Source of the DNA: Halichoerus grypus
Lineage: Eukaryota > Chordata > Mammalia > Carnivora > Phocidae
Reading direction: 5' to 3'
Length of the DNA stretch: 64,000 bases
Assembly: GCF_964656455.1 (NCBI RefSeq)
Contig: NC_135716.1
Location: 109,090,389-109,154,388 of the forward strand
Below, in pieces: positions 1 to 11,957 of this stretch. The position numbers and the translations under genes are program-made. Below the pieces are notes generated by a model, which worked only from the letters and a program-made list of their open reading frames with translations, had not been told where the DNA came from and did no database searches. Numbering within the stretch: the stretch's first letter is position 1; each line of letters begins with the position of its first letter.

Positions 1-1693
1 ATGTTCTTGTTTGATTATCCTATGGTCTTACAGAGTACCAGGTTTCTGTTTCCTCCTCCACCGCCCCAGAAAACAATGAAGTCATTTTATTTGTATATAT
101 ATCCCCACCAGAGATCTTCATTAGTGTCAGAGATTGCAATGAGCTAACACAGTAAAAGCTGGAATCAAGACCTTTCCTTGTTCCAATTCCTTGATCCTAG
201 GCTTAACTGCGTTTCCTCATAGGATCTTTATTTGCCACAAAGAGACTGCAGCTGATTCTTTCTTTTTCCTAGCCCTGACCTCATCATTTCAATTAAGCAG
301 CCTCTTGGAACAAAGCATACTACAATCTTCATCAGTCTCTTTTAGTTATGTCCAGGTCAAGAAGCTGCCTTTGACTCCCACCTGCAGTTTTCTATGATGC
401 CTTTGGGCCCTGCTCCCCTTCGTTTTCTTCTTTTCCTTCTCTTCCTCCTGACAGAACATCCACCAGGTCTACCATTTCCCTATGTCACTGGTGAGATCCA
501 TCCATACCGTACCCAGGCAGGTGCCTATGGCCGCCTGTATCACCTTCTTTCTCTTACCTACGCCAAAGTAACTGTTGGGACAGTCCTTGGGGAGGGGGCA
601 GAGTAAACAGGGCAATCATGGAGGAAGCTAAAAACTGCAGGACAGAAAGAAAATCTACCTAACTACAACGATAGCTCCAAGGAAGTCTTCAAGATGGGTG
701 AATGGGTCCAAATCTTTGTAATTCAGGGAGAACCTCAAGTCAAACTTTAAACTCACAAAACCATCCCAAATGAATGCTTCTAAGTCATGGTTCATTTTTA
801 GGACTCAGAACTTGAGTCCAACCTGAAATAGGGCACAACGAGCATCAAATCAGTGTTCCTCCTTTAATCTTCCACATTCCCACAATGCCTTCCCAAAAGA
901 ACCTGCCAGATATGTCATCCGCTTGCCTCTCTTTGATTGGAAACATTGAAGCAAGGCAAAGAGTGGAGTGAACCACCTACCACATGACAGAATAGTAGAG
1001 AGAGTTCAGGAAATAAAACTGAGGATTTCCTCCCTGGCGCCTACCTTAGCATGCAGCCATTCTGCTGCACATGTTTTTCATAATGGACCTCAGGGGTTTG
1101 AATTATTGCTGGGTTTTGCTTTTTTAGGTGGATAGGGAGAATTCAGGTGGAGAACACCAGTAAAATGCAAGAAGTTAAAGCATTATTGGTATAACAAATA
1201 GAGAATGTTTTGTTCCAGTTGAAAGAGCTCCAATATTTCATCCCAAAGTCATCTTCTGGGAAAACCGAAATGTAAGGAGTCTGACACACACTGAATAAGA
1301 TTTAGTAGGCACATTTCCAGGGTATGCACAGAGCCCATGTTTTGCTGATTTTACACTTCCTCCGTAACCTTAGGTCTACCTGGCCAAATATCTATAGTGC
1401 CTCATGCGAGCAAACTTTCAGGGCAATGTAGTCAATAGAGCACAACATTTTTATTATATATTAGTTTCTCTTTTCACATGCTTGTATTTGCAAGACATAA
1501 GCCCTGATCATAGTCAACTTTCTCCTCAAATTATACAAAAACAGTTTCAAAGGTATTTTGTTCTATAGGAAAAAGGACTGGAAGAAAAAATTGCCCACAT
1601 ATTAATAATGATTGCTAGATGAAGGTATTATTAGGTGTGGGGTTTTTTTCTACTTCTATTTTCTATTATTTCTGAAATCTCTGCCAGGGGTTT
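1..1693. other. unassigned non-coding sequence
   Basis: No transposon, RNA gene or convincing exon is visible. A long pyrimidine tract at about 411-454 ends in CAG and is followed by 36 open bases (455-490) and a GTGAGA donor-like site. This is too short to call an exon. Confidence 0.5.
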
Positions 1694-1706
1694 AGATTGC
1701 TTTTTA

Positions 1707-1906
1707 TTTATTTATTTTTTTTAAGATTTATTTATTTCGAGAGAGAGAGAGAGCACACAAGCGGGGGCAGAGGCAGAGGGAGAGAGAAAAACAAGCAGAC
1801 TCCGTGCTGAGCCCGACAGGGGGCTGGATCCCACAACTCTGAGATCATGACCTGGGCCAAAGTCAAGAGTCCCACACTCAACCGACTGAACCACCCAGGG
1901 TTCCCC
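1707..1906 (-). mobile_element. carnivore tRNA-derived SINE, antisense
   Basis: The poly-T/'aagatttatttattt' tail complement comes first and the head complement 'gaaccacccaggg' last, so the element lies on the - strand. It is flanked by an imperfect target duplication of about 13 bp (agattgctttttt-like) at 1694-1706 and 1907-1919. The body is diverged, suggesting an older copy. Confidence 0.9.
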
Positions 1907-1935
1907 AGATTGTTTTTTTAATCAGAAATGAAACA

Positions 1936-2146
1936 GGGGTGCCTCAGTGGCTCAGTTGGTTGAGCATGGGACTCTTGACTTCCGCTCAGGTCAGGACCTC
2001 AGGGTCATGGGATCGAGCCCCTAGTCAGCTCCGCACTCAGCACGGAATCTGCTTGAGATTCTCTCTTTCTCTTTCCCTCTGCCCCTCCCCTTGCTCACAC
2101 TCTCTAAATAAATAAATAAATAATAAAATCTAAATTAAAAAAAATG
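1936..2146 (+). mobile_element. carnivore tRNA-derived SINE, sense
   Basis: The head 'ggggtgcctcagtggctcag' is followed by the body and an AAATAAATAA-rich tail. The variant reads 'gactcttgac' and 'cttgagattctctc', a subfamily type shared with the copy at 25661. The tail runs straight into a second SINE at 2148. Confidence 0.92.
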
Positions 2147-2147
2147 A

Positions 2148-2360
2148 GGGGCACCTGGGTGGCTCAGTCGTTAAGCGTCTGCCTTCGGCTCAGGTCATGA
2201 TCCCAGGGTCCTGGGATCGAGCCCCACATCGGGCTCCCTGCTCAGCGGGAAGCCTGCTTCTCCCTCTCCCACTCCCCCTGCTTTGTTCCCTCTCTCGCTG
2301 CGTCTTGCTCTCTGTCAAATAAATAAAATCTTAAAAAAAAAAAAACATAAAAAATAAAAA
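2148..2360 (+). mobile_element. carnivore SINE inserted in the tail of another SINE
   Basis: A complete, near-consensus copy runs from the 'ggggcacctgggtggctcag' head to a poly-A tail. The duplication agaaatgaaac occurs at 1924-1934 and 2361-2371, outside both SINEs. This shows the copy at 1936 inserted first and this one landed in its A-rich tail. Confidence 0.93.
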
Positions 2361-2689
2361 AGAAATGAAACGAAGTTACCAGCTATGAAGGAAATGTACA
2401 GTTTCAAGTTTGCCCATGTCACCTCCAAGGACAGGCCCAAGCCCTCGAGCGGCAGGTGAGGAGCTCTTGGAGGCTGCCGTAAGAGGCACGGTGACATAGG
2501 GTCAACCTGAGCGCCTGGCTTTGAAGCCCAGCACAGCTTCTAGCTAGTTGTTTGGCCTTGGACTGACTGCATCATACCTCGGTGCTTCACGTTTCTCCTT
2601 GCTCATCTGGAAATCCATTAGAGCAGGCAGTTAGGTTCTGACAGGGTACCGGAGGTCAGCATGAGGAAGTCAGGCCAGCTATGGGGAAG

Positions 2690-3060
2690 GTCAGGGGTCT
2701 GTCCTGGCAGCACTTCACAAGAAGCCGCGTCAAACCAGACAGGACCAAGATGGTGGATGCCACGCCAGGAAACCCCTGACCAAATTAGGAAGAAAAAGCG
2801 CGGAAAGCCAGCTTCCCGCCCCAAGCAATGAATATTCTGCTGCCTACTTAGCAACTGTCAATAAAAGATAGAAACCAACCCCCAGGGCGCCGGGCTCTCT
2901 CGAGCTTACGGGTTCTCACATCTCCTGAGAGTGTAGTTTTCGCTTTAATAAACTTTCCCACTTGTGTCACTTGTCCACGGTGCTGCGTGTCTATCCTTGA
3001 ATTCGTTCTCGTCACAAGACCAAGAACCTTCCACGACTCCTTTGGGTTTGGCTGGGTCAA
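2690..3060 (+). mobile_element. probable solo LTR of an ERV1-type endogenous retrovirus
   Basis: The segment has LTR-like architecture: 'aagatggtgga' in the U3-like part, a TATA-like 'aataaaagat' near 2861, AATAAA at 2947-2952, then a U5-like 'gaattcgttctcg...ccaagaacc'. No gag, pol or env remnant follows. The outer ends are uncertain, and 2372-2689 upstream shows nothing recognisable. Confidence 0.6.
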
Positions 3061-3276
3061 GGCCCAAGGGCCCATGGTCTCCCCAGTTCACCCGGCAACA
3101 AATCAGGCTAAATAATCATAGTAACTATGAAAGGGAGAAGCCGAAGGGACCTCGTGAGAGAAAAAGCTGTGTTTTTGGGTTTGTTTGTTTGTTTCCCTTC
3201 GCTTCTTATCCGGCTTCTCTTCTTGCTAGGACCTGCACCTGCCCTCCACTCTACACAGGCCTCCGAATGCAAATAG

Positions 3277-3740
3277 TGTCTGTCCTTGTCAGCGACAAGG
3301 AGTTAATGGTTTCTCTAGAATAGACAACATCTGAGGAAGGACCAGGTGAGAATGACCGGTGAAGCTATCATACGTGTATTCCAGCCCCCTGTTAAACATC
3401 TCGAGGCCAAGACCCCTGGCTTCAGGGAATAAATGACTTATGGTGGACAGCTGGACCTTGTCCTCGTTCTGGCCAGTTCCTGGATGCCCAAGAGGACACG
3501 TGCACCAGATCACAATCATCAGCAAAAACCCTCAGTCCTGGAACAAAGACGAGACCCATGCTCCTTTCCTTTCCGAGTCTCCCAGACGATGGTCCATCTG
3601 TATCTGCTCTCTATGTCTTTAATAAACTCTGCTTTCACCTCCTGCTGCTTGCTTTTGACTTCCATCCAGTGTGAAGCCAAGCACCCTCGGGGCTGGTCCT
3701 GCAGGACCCCCTCTGGGTATTCGGAGCCGGCCTGCCTACA
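3277..3740 (+). mobile_element. second, unrelated ERV1-like LTR
   Basis: AATAAA at 3621-3626 sits just before a U5-like stretch, 'gaagccaagcaccctcgggg', typical of gammaretrovirus-like LTRs. A candidate TG start lies at 3277 and the end is near 3740. It does not resemble the LTR at 2690-3060, so the two are not one provirus. Open frames here are by-products of the LTR and are not genes. Confidence 0.6.
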
Positions 3741-4702
3741 TCAAAGTCTCTTTATAAGCTACGAGGCCCAGGAGCCAGCAAGCTGTAGTTTCCTCCTATG
3801 TAGGTCAGGGTTTAGAAGGGCAGGGAATAAAGTTGAAAGCAAATGGGCAAATGATTGGCATAGCTCTTATCCTTATTGCCAAGAAATAGCTCTTCAAATG
3901 CACTTCAAATTTGCTTAAAACCACATTAGGTAGTATTCCGTACTGTTACCTTTTTTAGCTTCATCCAAAGCAAACTTTGGGAATACACTAACCTCAGGGT
4001 CAGGTCCAGTGACTAGCCCCAGAGCATAGTCTTCCATCCCCACACCAAGACTCAAGCCTGTGATTCTCTTGAAGTGCTGCAAAGGACACGGACTCACTTC
4101 TGGGAGAGTGTTCGTAATGGGTTCCTGCTTTCTTCCGGTGCCCTTCAAGGCGTGCGCAACACAGACATTCTTATGCATATGGAGACTTCCTGTACTTCAG
4201 TTTCCATATCTTTGGCATGGAATACTATTACCTATCATATCCTGAAGCCCAATTTTCGCAAAGTACCTTATAAACTGTGAAGTGTTTTACACAAATGACT
4301 TCATTATCTTTTGATTCCTGTTCTTTTTGGCTACCCCATGCCACTCCTTTTACCAGGGACAACTTGGTCCTCCTGACATGTTAAAAGACATCCTGAACAT
4401 GTGTCAAAAAAAGCCAGTCACCAAATAGAATAGCTTCTGCTAAATTTCCATGTGATCCCAAACCAAATCAGCCTAAGGTATGCTGATATAGAAAATGAAC
4501 TTGTTCACATATTAGAGTTCTCAGCCAGCCTGACCACACAGATGCATACACGTTCAGGGTCATCTTCCAAAATATGACAATTGATGGATCTACAAGCATG
4601 CTCTTGCTATCTCAAAAGCATATTTGAGCACATTTTAAAACACAAGGTATTGAGCAAACAGAAAATCTAAGTCAACCCTGAAACAGAGTCACAAACACTG
4701 CC
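3741..4702. other. unassigned non-coding sequence
   Basis: I see no repeat family, RNA gene or splice-flanked open segment here. Confidence 0.45.
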
Positions 4703-4910
4703 CCCTTATGGAATGTCTGCTCCGTGATAGGCAGAGCACAGACGTCATTTCATTTTATCTTCCCAGCATCCTGCAGGATGAGTATTATTATCCCCATTTT
4801 ACTGATGGGGAAACTGAGGTTCAGAGATCTAAAGCATCTTTCGCAAGGCCATTCGGCTAAAAGTTGGACCAATAATAATGCGCTGGCATTCTACCCACTC
4901 ACAGCATTGC
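4703..4910 (-). mobile_element. MIR SINE, antisense
   Basis: The segment 'attattatccccattttact' followed by 'gatggggaaactgaggttca' is the reverse complement of the MIR core. It continues into the eroded 'agagatctaaagcatctt' portion. MIR is an old tRNA-derived mammalian SINE. Confidence 0.85.
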
Positions 4911-4964
4911 ATCCTAACAATAGAATGTGTATGTCTTCAGAGATCTCTGTTTTCCCTTCATTTC

Positions 4965-5450
4965 CCTGTTGGCCATGCCAAATGCAGGCTATGGCCCTGG
5001 CAGCTCCGCTCCACACCATGTGGCCCGCACACAGGAAGAGCTCCAAGCGGGCTTCCCTGACCACGACAATGCGCCCCTCAGATCTCTGCTGCTGCGGGCA
5101 AGGTGCAAAAATGAGCAATGGTCTAGCGGCTGCTCTCAGAAATCCATCACCGCATTCACACGGAAGCCATGCTTCCCACTGCCTGCTCCCAGCTCCCAGC
5201 GGACCACAGCAGGTAAAGCAGGCCATTCCTGGAAGACAGGGCACTCCTCTGACAGGCTCCCCAGTGGCCTAAGATTCTTCCACCGAACTTTCCTTCCTTC
5301 TCTCATTCACTCAGGTCAGACCAGGCTCACGGTCTGCTGGCTCTCCTGCGTGCCCACATAAACATTTCCTCCAGTCAGTCTCTGGTTTGTCCAATCCAGT
5401 CTGGGGTCTGTTCCTAAGAGGACCCAGACTAAACAGCATCTCTTACTTAG
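4965..5450 (+). mobile_element. possible LTR-type interspersed repeat
   Basis: GC-richer than its surroundings with several CpGs. It ends in 'gaggacccagactaaacag', which resembles the 3' end of known mammalian repeats. Overlapping open frames on both strands reflect base composition. The family was not identified with certainty, and unique sequence is an alternative. Confidence 0.35.
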
Positions 5451-6712
5451 TTCTAGTTCTTTCTCTTCCCTTATGCCTCCCGGTCTCCTGTTCCAGGCCT
5501 CAGGGCCCCAGCATCCAACTTCGGCATCAGTGCACCCAGCCAATCCAACCATCCCACCCACACCGCTACTCCCAGGCCCCAAACTGGGGGAGGGACTAAA
5601 CGTTTTCCCCATTTTCAATACCTCTCACTGCAAGCATCAATTCAATCCTCCTTTGCTGCTTGAATGGCCCCTCATCAGACAAGAAGAAGAATGTTATAAA
5701 TCTACTGCCGCTAAGGTGTAAATATTAACAGCTTAATGTGCTATCTCCCCAGGGAGCCTACATTTTAAAGAGGCCAAATGAGAGGGCAATCACTTAACCC
5801 AAAGAAATGAATAAATCTACAGATATTTCTTGAGTACCCAAGTCAGGGAGCTCAAGAGAAGCTGAATTCAAATTTAAAGAGTGTAGCTCCTGCATGGAAT
5901 TTAAATAATGCTGCCCCTTGGCTGGGAGATCTTTTTCTCACCAGAGCAACTTACCCTGCTCAACAACACTTCGAAGATCATCCTAGATAAAACCTTCTCT
6001 CCTCCAAAGTGTTTTTTTCTTAAAGGTCAACCTGGACAAGATCTTGTTCCTACAGGGGATAGAGGAGTTTCAATCCAGCCCGAGACCATCCAAACTCCAG
6101 CAGGTGAGGAGAGTCAGGATAATTTTCTACTCTTGTCTTCCCCTGGTTCCTTCAAGTTACAGCCTTTTAGTTACAACAAGCTGGAGAACTCTGCCGTGAC
6201 ATGTTTTATCACAGAGGGGACGCCATCCTGGGTCTTACAAAGCACTAGCCAGGCTCTTCACTGAGCACCGGGGGCAGGCTGTTTCATTTACAAAGGCTTG
6301 CTCCCCTGAACATAATAAACAACACCGTCATCTTCCTTAAAGCTGAGAGTGAAGAATAAGTTAATACTTTCGAAGTACTTTAAGATATATGACACAGTAA
6401 ATAACTTCTTTTGTTGGCTAGAAGGTGTCATGGGTGCTTGAATATTAAAACAAAATAAATACCCTCAAAGCACTTAATAGGGTGAGTAATTATGCAGTCA
6501 CTCAAATGAATGCCCTCAGTGTAGAGTCTCCAAGTCAAGCATATTACATGCACACAGACCTCTTTTTTCACTCAAAAAAAAAAAAAAAACCCTCACACAC
6601 ACATGCACATACACATAAAAGCAACAAAAAACCATGTAATGCAAATTAATGCATCATTATTTTTCTGCATTTTAAACACAGAAGGCTAGAAATTTGCAGT
6701 TATTATAAGTCA
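5451..6712. other. unassigned sequence with a small A/CA tract
   Basis: There is no recognisable element apart from an A-run near 6571-6588 followed by a degenerate CA-rich stretch to about 6625. No supported gene. Confidence 0.45.
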
Positions 6713-6885
6713 AGGTCTTTGGCTCCAGGCCAGCTAGCACAGGGTAATGGACAATGACCCCCAAGTTATTAATCTGCAGATCTGCTCCCACTTCAGTCAT
6801 CAGCTTACCATGGGACACTAGCAAAGGCATTTACCCAACCTGTGTCTCCATTTTCCCATCTATAAAAGTAGAACAATACATTCAA
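6713..6885 (+). mobile_element. MIR SINE, sense (diverged)
   Basis: The stretch 'gtgtctccattttcccatct' followed by 'ataaaagtagaacaatac' matches the MIR core (tcagtttcctcatctgtaaaa). Upstream 'agcaaaggcatttacccaac' fits the preceding portion. Confidence 0.6.
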
Positions 6886-7334
6886 ATGATTTCAAGTTGG
6901 CTATTAGCTTCACAGGAAGGTTGTGAATATTCAAGAGATGTGGCTCAAAATTCTTTTTTACCCTTAGAACAAAAATCTCATTGTGAATTGAAGACATTCC
7001 AAAACTATAGGGATGCCATGTCCCCTGAAATAATTCTCCCTGAGTTATTGGAGTCAGACTGCTGAAGAACATTGGTTGAATAGAAAAGGACATTCCAATG
7101 GGGAAAGAAAGAACTGAGCCAAGAAACGGCTTAGGCTGATGACCACGTCCCTCCCAGTAATGGGACCCAGGGCTACAGCAGCCTGAGCTGCTCACAAGGG
7201 CCTTTGACAGTTTTAAGTAGCCTTATTCAAAAGCAAAGAGGCTGCACCTTCCCTCCCCCACCCACACCCCTACACTATAGGAGAGTTACCTCAAAATATG
7301 ATCTCAATAAGAGAGAATTCTCCAGTGGACTCTC

Positions 7335-7510
7335 GGTGCAGTTCAATCATCACCTCCTCCTGAGAGTCTTCCCTGATCACAACTGTCCCTTTTCTAGTTC
7401 CCCCATTAGATAGCCTATGTTCCAATGATACCTTTTATATTGTGCTGTAAATACTGGCTTTGCTCATATATCTTCCTGTAAATGATGAGTTCCTTGAGAG
7501 TAAAAGGTTG
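7335..7510 (+). mobile_element. L2 LINE fragment, sense
   Basis: 'cacctcctcctgagagtctt' then 'ccctgatcac' is the hallmark of the L2 3' region. A weak 'gatgagttccttgagag' follows. Eroded, with no coding capacity. Confidence 0.7.
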
Positions 7511-8085
7511 TAGGGAAGGAAAAATAATTTTCCCTCTACCTCTGAGTTTTTGGCTGAAACCCCTCCAATAAAAAACAGATTAATAACAGAAAACAAGTAG
7601 ACACTGATTAACAGCTATACCCCATGTTCACATGGGAGACACATAGGGGAAAATGAATAACTCAAAGAAGTGGCTTAGAATTCAGGCCTAAAAACCATCT
7701 TAATATGGAAAGGGGAGGGGAGCTTATAGGCAACTTAGAGGACAGTGAATGGTTTTTAGGGAAGAAAAATAATTAGAAAAATAATTAGAAAGGTGCGGTA
7801 GTTTGTGACAAAGTTTGTCTGGGTGTGGTGTTAACTTCCAGTCTCCTCTCCTGTGACAAGAGGCAATCTTCCCTGGTTGATGAAACTCTTAAGAGACCAT
7901 TAATGACAATTGAGCTCTTTTTGGAGGTACTATCTTTGGGCAGATAAGGGATGTTCAGAGAAAGGCCCTCCCTGCATTTGCGACTTTTCAAGTATCTACA
8001 GCTCAGTATAATCAATATGCCAAAGTAGCATACTTTGGGTGGCATATTTTGGGGTGATATAACTTTTAGGATTATACTCTTTAAT
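7511..8085 (+). repeat. probable ancient interspersed repeat, family unresolved
   Basis: The stretch has the texture of an old dispersed repeat (for example 'agtctcctctcctgtgacaa' and 'caaagtagcatactttgg'). It contains a perfect 12-bp tandem duplication, agaaaaataatt x2, at 7763-7786. The family is not established. Confidence 0.35.
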
Positions 8086-8160
8086 AGGGGCCTAGTACAG
8101 TTCCAGGCACATAGTAAGTGCTCAATAAACTTCTAATGGATAAGTGAATGAATGAGATTA
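8086..8160 (+). mobile_element. L2 3' terminal fragment
   Basis: 'ccaggcacatagtaagtgct' then 'caataaac' and a gaatgaatga end is the canonical L2 3' terminus. Confidence 0.75.
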
Positions 8161-8384
8161 CAAAGGGGGATAAAGTACAGTTGTGCCCTTAAATAGCTAA
8201 AAATCCAGAAAAGGTGAATAAGACTAGAAACCAAAGATTTAGGACAAAGCAGAATATTAAAAGGTGCAACTAAAACTCAATATGAATTTAAATGAAGAAA
8301 CCATCTCAGGAGTGAAGGAAAAACACAAGGCTTTAAACAGGGTCTTAAACAGGGAATGACATCTAAGAAGCGGCAGGACCCCTG

Positions 8385-8640
8385 CAGTCCTTACCGTGGC
8401 GCCCAAGGCCCCCAACCACATCTCCTACCAAACCCCTCACTCCCTACACACCAGCCACACTGGCCTCTTGCCTTTCTCTCAAGCTCACCGGCAATTCTCT
8501 ACCTCCGGGCATTTGCACGTGTGATTCCCTCTATTTGGAATGCTTTTCCCGCAGATACTCGCATGGCAAACTCCCTCACTTCGGTCCCATCTTTGCTTAA
8601 ATGTTACCTGCTCTAACCTCCCTGCTCTAAACTGAAACCT
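8385..8640 (+). mobile_element. L2 LINE 3' region, sense
   Basis: Recognisable L2 blocks appear in order: 'ccagccacactggcctcttg', 'cgggcatttgcacgtgtgat', 'ccctctatttggaatgcttt', and 'aaatgttacctgctctaacc'. The 86-codon open frame here is part of the LINE, not a gene. Confidence 0.85.
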
Positions 8641-9986
8641 GCTAACACCCCACCCATGCTGCCAGTGCTTTTACCCTTCTCTGTTTTTGGTTTTTCTGTT
8701 TTTTAACAACAGGTCTCATTAAACGAATGCAAAGCAACTTTTTAGGCTACTTAATTGTAAACTCGGGCCCAAGTGTTATTTCAAACTTGCCACAAGGGAA
8801 AGGGCTCCTGAGAAAGCCAATTCCAAGATTTCTCTCTTGTGAGACACATTTCTAGCCAGGGAAAGTGGTTAGATAATATTGTTAGACTAGGTACAATAAA
8901 GGATGTCTGGTTAAAAGTTATTAGGCCTGTCACAAGACAGATGACTAGCCGAGCAGATAAATCTAACTTTCCAAAAGGGAACCTTAGTCTCATTCAAGTG
9001 CAGTGACATAACTAGTGTATTTAACACTCAGAGCAGATCATTTTTTCTCTCTCCTCCCTACAATAATCATAGATTAATAATAATAATCATGAGATTAATA
9101 ATAATAATGACCAGAGGAGAATCAGAAACTGTGAATATTTTCTTTCATCGATCTTTCTATCTATATGCATACCAGTAATACAATTTAACAATGAACAAAG
9201 AAAAAATAAATATCACTGTACAAAAAAGGAATGAAAGCAATGGGTTAATAACTTCATCACATTTATGTACTTTGGGAAAAAAAAGAGAAAAATTATACCC
9301 ACACAATGTTTCCCTCAGAAATGAATAAATTCCAGTTTAATGCAAGTGATAAGAATTTTCTAGAAAATGAGGCGGGCATTGGAAATCGCCTGGGTGCAGT
9401 GATGGTGCATCTGCAAGTGAGGGGCAGGGTGGACAACCCACACCTTCCGACCACCTGACCCAGGATTTGACCTGGATTTCCCGTCAGTCAGTGACTGAGA
9501 CCAGAGCACAGGATCCTTCCCTGAACACTTTGGATCACCACACCATAAAGATGAGAGACAGAAAAAAAAAAATAAATAAGAATTTTTCTAAAAACAAATT
9601 TCTATTTTAAAGATACTATTCACACGCGGCAGAATATCTCATATATGAACTAAAGTTTTCACTTAGCAAGCAAAAACATGCCGCTTCACTACTCACACTC
9701 TGTTTCGTCGTTTTAAATTGCAAACACAGAGAAAATCTTCAAGTGGTCCTAAGGAAGGACAGAACTGATACAACCAGAGTTCTATTTCTTTGTCTCAACC
9801 ATCGCTCAGCTCTTGTTGTTTATGTCAAACCTACTATTTACACACAAGCCCGTAGACTAAGCTGGGGATAGAAGATAAAAGCACACCCTAATAATTCTGC
9901 ATTTCCTTGTTCAGGAGGGCAGGGCAGGACACTTTACAGGTAGGAATTGTCTACATTAATTTCCATGTTACAATACAATGTTTATT
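8641..9986. other. unassigned AT-rich sequence
   Basis: Apart from the ATT-rich tandem at 9062-9110, nothing is recognisable. Short A-runs occur near 9276 and 9560. Confidence 0.45.
9062..9110. repeat. (ATT)n tract with a 21-bp local duplication
   Basis: The unit agattaataataataat occurs at 9071-9087 and again at 9092-9108, a 21-bp period with CATG between. This looks like replication slippage on an ATT microsatellite. Confidence 0.8.
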
Positions 9987-10003
9987 AAAGAATAGGTAGT
10001 GAG

Positions 10004-10203
10004 GGGCCGCTGGGCGGCTCATTTCGTTAAGCGTCTGCCTCTGGCTCAGGTCATGATCCCAGGATGCTAGGATTGAGCCCTTGCTCCAGGGGCTCCCTGC
10101 TCAGCGGGGAGTCTGCTTCACCCTCACCCTCTTGCCCAACTCCCCCCACCCCTGCTCCCCGGCTCATGCTCTCTCTCAAATAAAAAAGTAAAATCTTAAA
10201 AAA
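10004..10203 (+). mobile_element. carnivore SINE, sense, with 17-bp target duplication
   Basis: Complete from 'ggccgctgggcggctc' to a poly-A tail. The duplication aaagaataggtagtgag lies at 9987-10003 and 10204-10220, showing target-primed L1-dependent insertion. Confidence 0.95.
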
Positions 10204-10399
10204 AAAGAATAGGTAGTGAGTATGTGCTCCTTGGAGCTTACATGTATATTAACACTGAACAGTAACCATATTAATTGTTTAGAACTTAGATCAACAAAAG
10301 GTTTTTCTCAAGGAAGAACATCCTGTGTTGCTGGCATTGTTTAAAAGTCCCAGTCTATGCTGATCATTAGAAGCAGACCAGCTTTTTGTCCATTCCATC

Positions 10400-10715
10400 A
10401 CTGTTTTGTTACTCTCTGGACAGGGGTGCCCTTCTGGCTTGCCCTGCGGTGGATCTTCCCCTTGTCTCACCTTTGCTATGCCTCAGCTCTCGTCTAGCAA
10501 AGTATTCTGGAAGCATTTTATCAGAGATCTAAAAAGTTGGGTTGCAGATCATTCTCTTTCCCACGTAATAGGTAATTCACTTAATTATTTTGTTTATTGC
10601 TCATCTCCTCCATAAGGGCAGGAATACATGTCGGTTTTACTCATTGTTATGTTCCAAACATCTAGAACAGCATCTGGCACAAAGGAAGTGCTCGACATTT
10701 ATTTGATTAAACTGA
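10400..10715 (+). mobile_element. L2 LINE 3' fragment, sense
   Basis: The last 130 bp are clear: 'cataagggcaggaatacatg', 'aacagcatctggcacaaagg', 'agtgctcgacatttatt'. The upstream portion is an eroded continuation with an uncertain start. Confidence 0.7.
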
Positions 10716-11264
10716 AAAATCTCCCCTAATTTTCAGCTACCATTAAGTTATGGATAGATTCTCATCTGTGTTGAATTAACTATCTTTCTCTCCAAAGAGC
10801 GATGCCAAAGATCCAGCAAGCAAACTGCTTCCTCAGTTTTTGGAGTATGGTGATTAAGAGTTCCTGTCCCCAATCACGCAGGCCCAGTGTCCCTTCCCAG
10901 AATTGTGGAGCTGTGTCAGCTAATCCTCCAAGTTTGTTCTGAGGACACTAATTCTGGGAGGTAGTAATGCTGTTCTGCAGGAAGGAGCAAGGGAAAGTGG
11001 CCCCAGGATCAAATTATTTTAGGAAATTTTTGAGTTAACAAAATTAAGGAAAGATTATTGTGGTGTTTTGTTTTGTTTTGTTTTTTCACTGCAACACTTT
11101 TCAGGGCTTATATTATATTGTCATTGTGACTCTCCAGTATTATATAATAAGCAGGACTTCCAAAACTTATTTGATCATAATTATGAGAATTTCTGAAAAA
11201 TTCTGTACGTCACTAAAGTGATCGCCTGACCTCTTAGCACTGTGGGCTCTTACTCCAAACATGA

Positions 11265-11390
11265 ATATGATAAAAGTGGCTGCCACACGGAACAGTTGTG
11301 AGAAAAAACAAACCCACAGGCAGCACACTGAGCCATTGAACGGTGCCTGACACATGATCAACACGCAGTGAATGTCAGCTATTGCTCATA
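11265..11390 (+). mobile_element. MIR 3' fragment, sense
   Basis: 'gaacggtgcctgacacatga' followed by 'tcaacacgcagtgaatgtca' fits the MIR 3' end (agtgcctggcacatagtaagcgctcaataa), heavily diverged. Confidence 0.55.
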
Positions 11391-11735
11391 TAATTTCGTG
11401 TGGTTACCTTAATCTAAGGAACCATAGTGTTTTTCTGGTTGCGTTTTATAAATGGACAAACCAAGGCAGAGGAAAAAAATGGCTTAAAAAACAAAAAACT
11501 CAAATCTGTTGCCAGTAAGATAACTTTAAGCATAATTAATTAATTAGGCAATGGAAATCATAAACAATGACGATACGAGTGTTTCCTCAAACTTAACGTA
11601 ATACTTTACAGTCTTGTTTATCACCTTAGTGTTCCCATCAACCAGCGAACTGTGACAGAATGCCAGGGTAAACAGGGTTCTTGTTCTTTGGAGTATCCAT
11701 TTTGTGTCAAGATTTGGGGATAAAAAAGTGAATTA

Positions 11736-11945
11736 GGGGCGCCTGGGTGGCTCAGTCGGTTAAGCGTCTGCCTTCAGCGCAGGTCATGATCACAGGGTCC
11801 TGGGCTGGAGCCCCGAGTCAGACTCCCTGCTCAGTGGGAGAGTCTGCTTCTCCCTCTGCCCCTCACCCTGCTCATGATCTCTCTCTCTCTGTCTCTCTCT
11901 TTCTCTCTCACTCTCTCTCTCAAATAAATAAACCAGATTTTTCTT
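11736..11945 (+). mobile_element. carnivore SINE, sense, with 12-bp target duplication
   Basis: Head 'ggggcgcctgggtggctcag', CT-rich segment, 'aaataaataaa' tail. The duplication aaaaagtgaatt lies at 11723-11734 and 11946-11957. The overlapping 66-codon open frame is the SINE itself. Confidence 0.95.
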
Positions 11946-11957
11946 AAAAAGTGAATT

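Noticed and set aside
455..490. 36-base segment between a strong pyrimidine tract and GTGAGA
   Set aside because: Too short, and no linked exon in the correct phase was found.
2964..3918. Open frames of 119 and 161 codons
   Set aside because: They overlap the two LTR-like repeats and have no start context, splice sites or recognisable domains.
4724..5361. Overlapping open frames of 100-182 codons on both strands
   Set aside because: They run from a MIR into a GC-richer repeat-like segment. Several frames are open at once, as composition alone would produce.
11736..11945. tRNA-like internal promoter sequence
   Set aside because: This and similar hits are the tRNA-derived heads of SINEs, not tRNA genes. 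No cloverleaf with a CCA-ready stem is intact.
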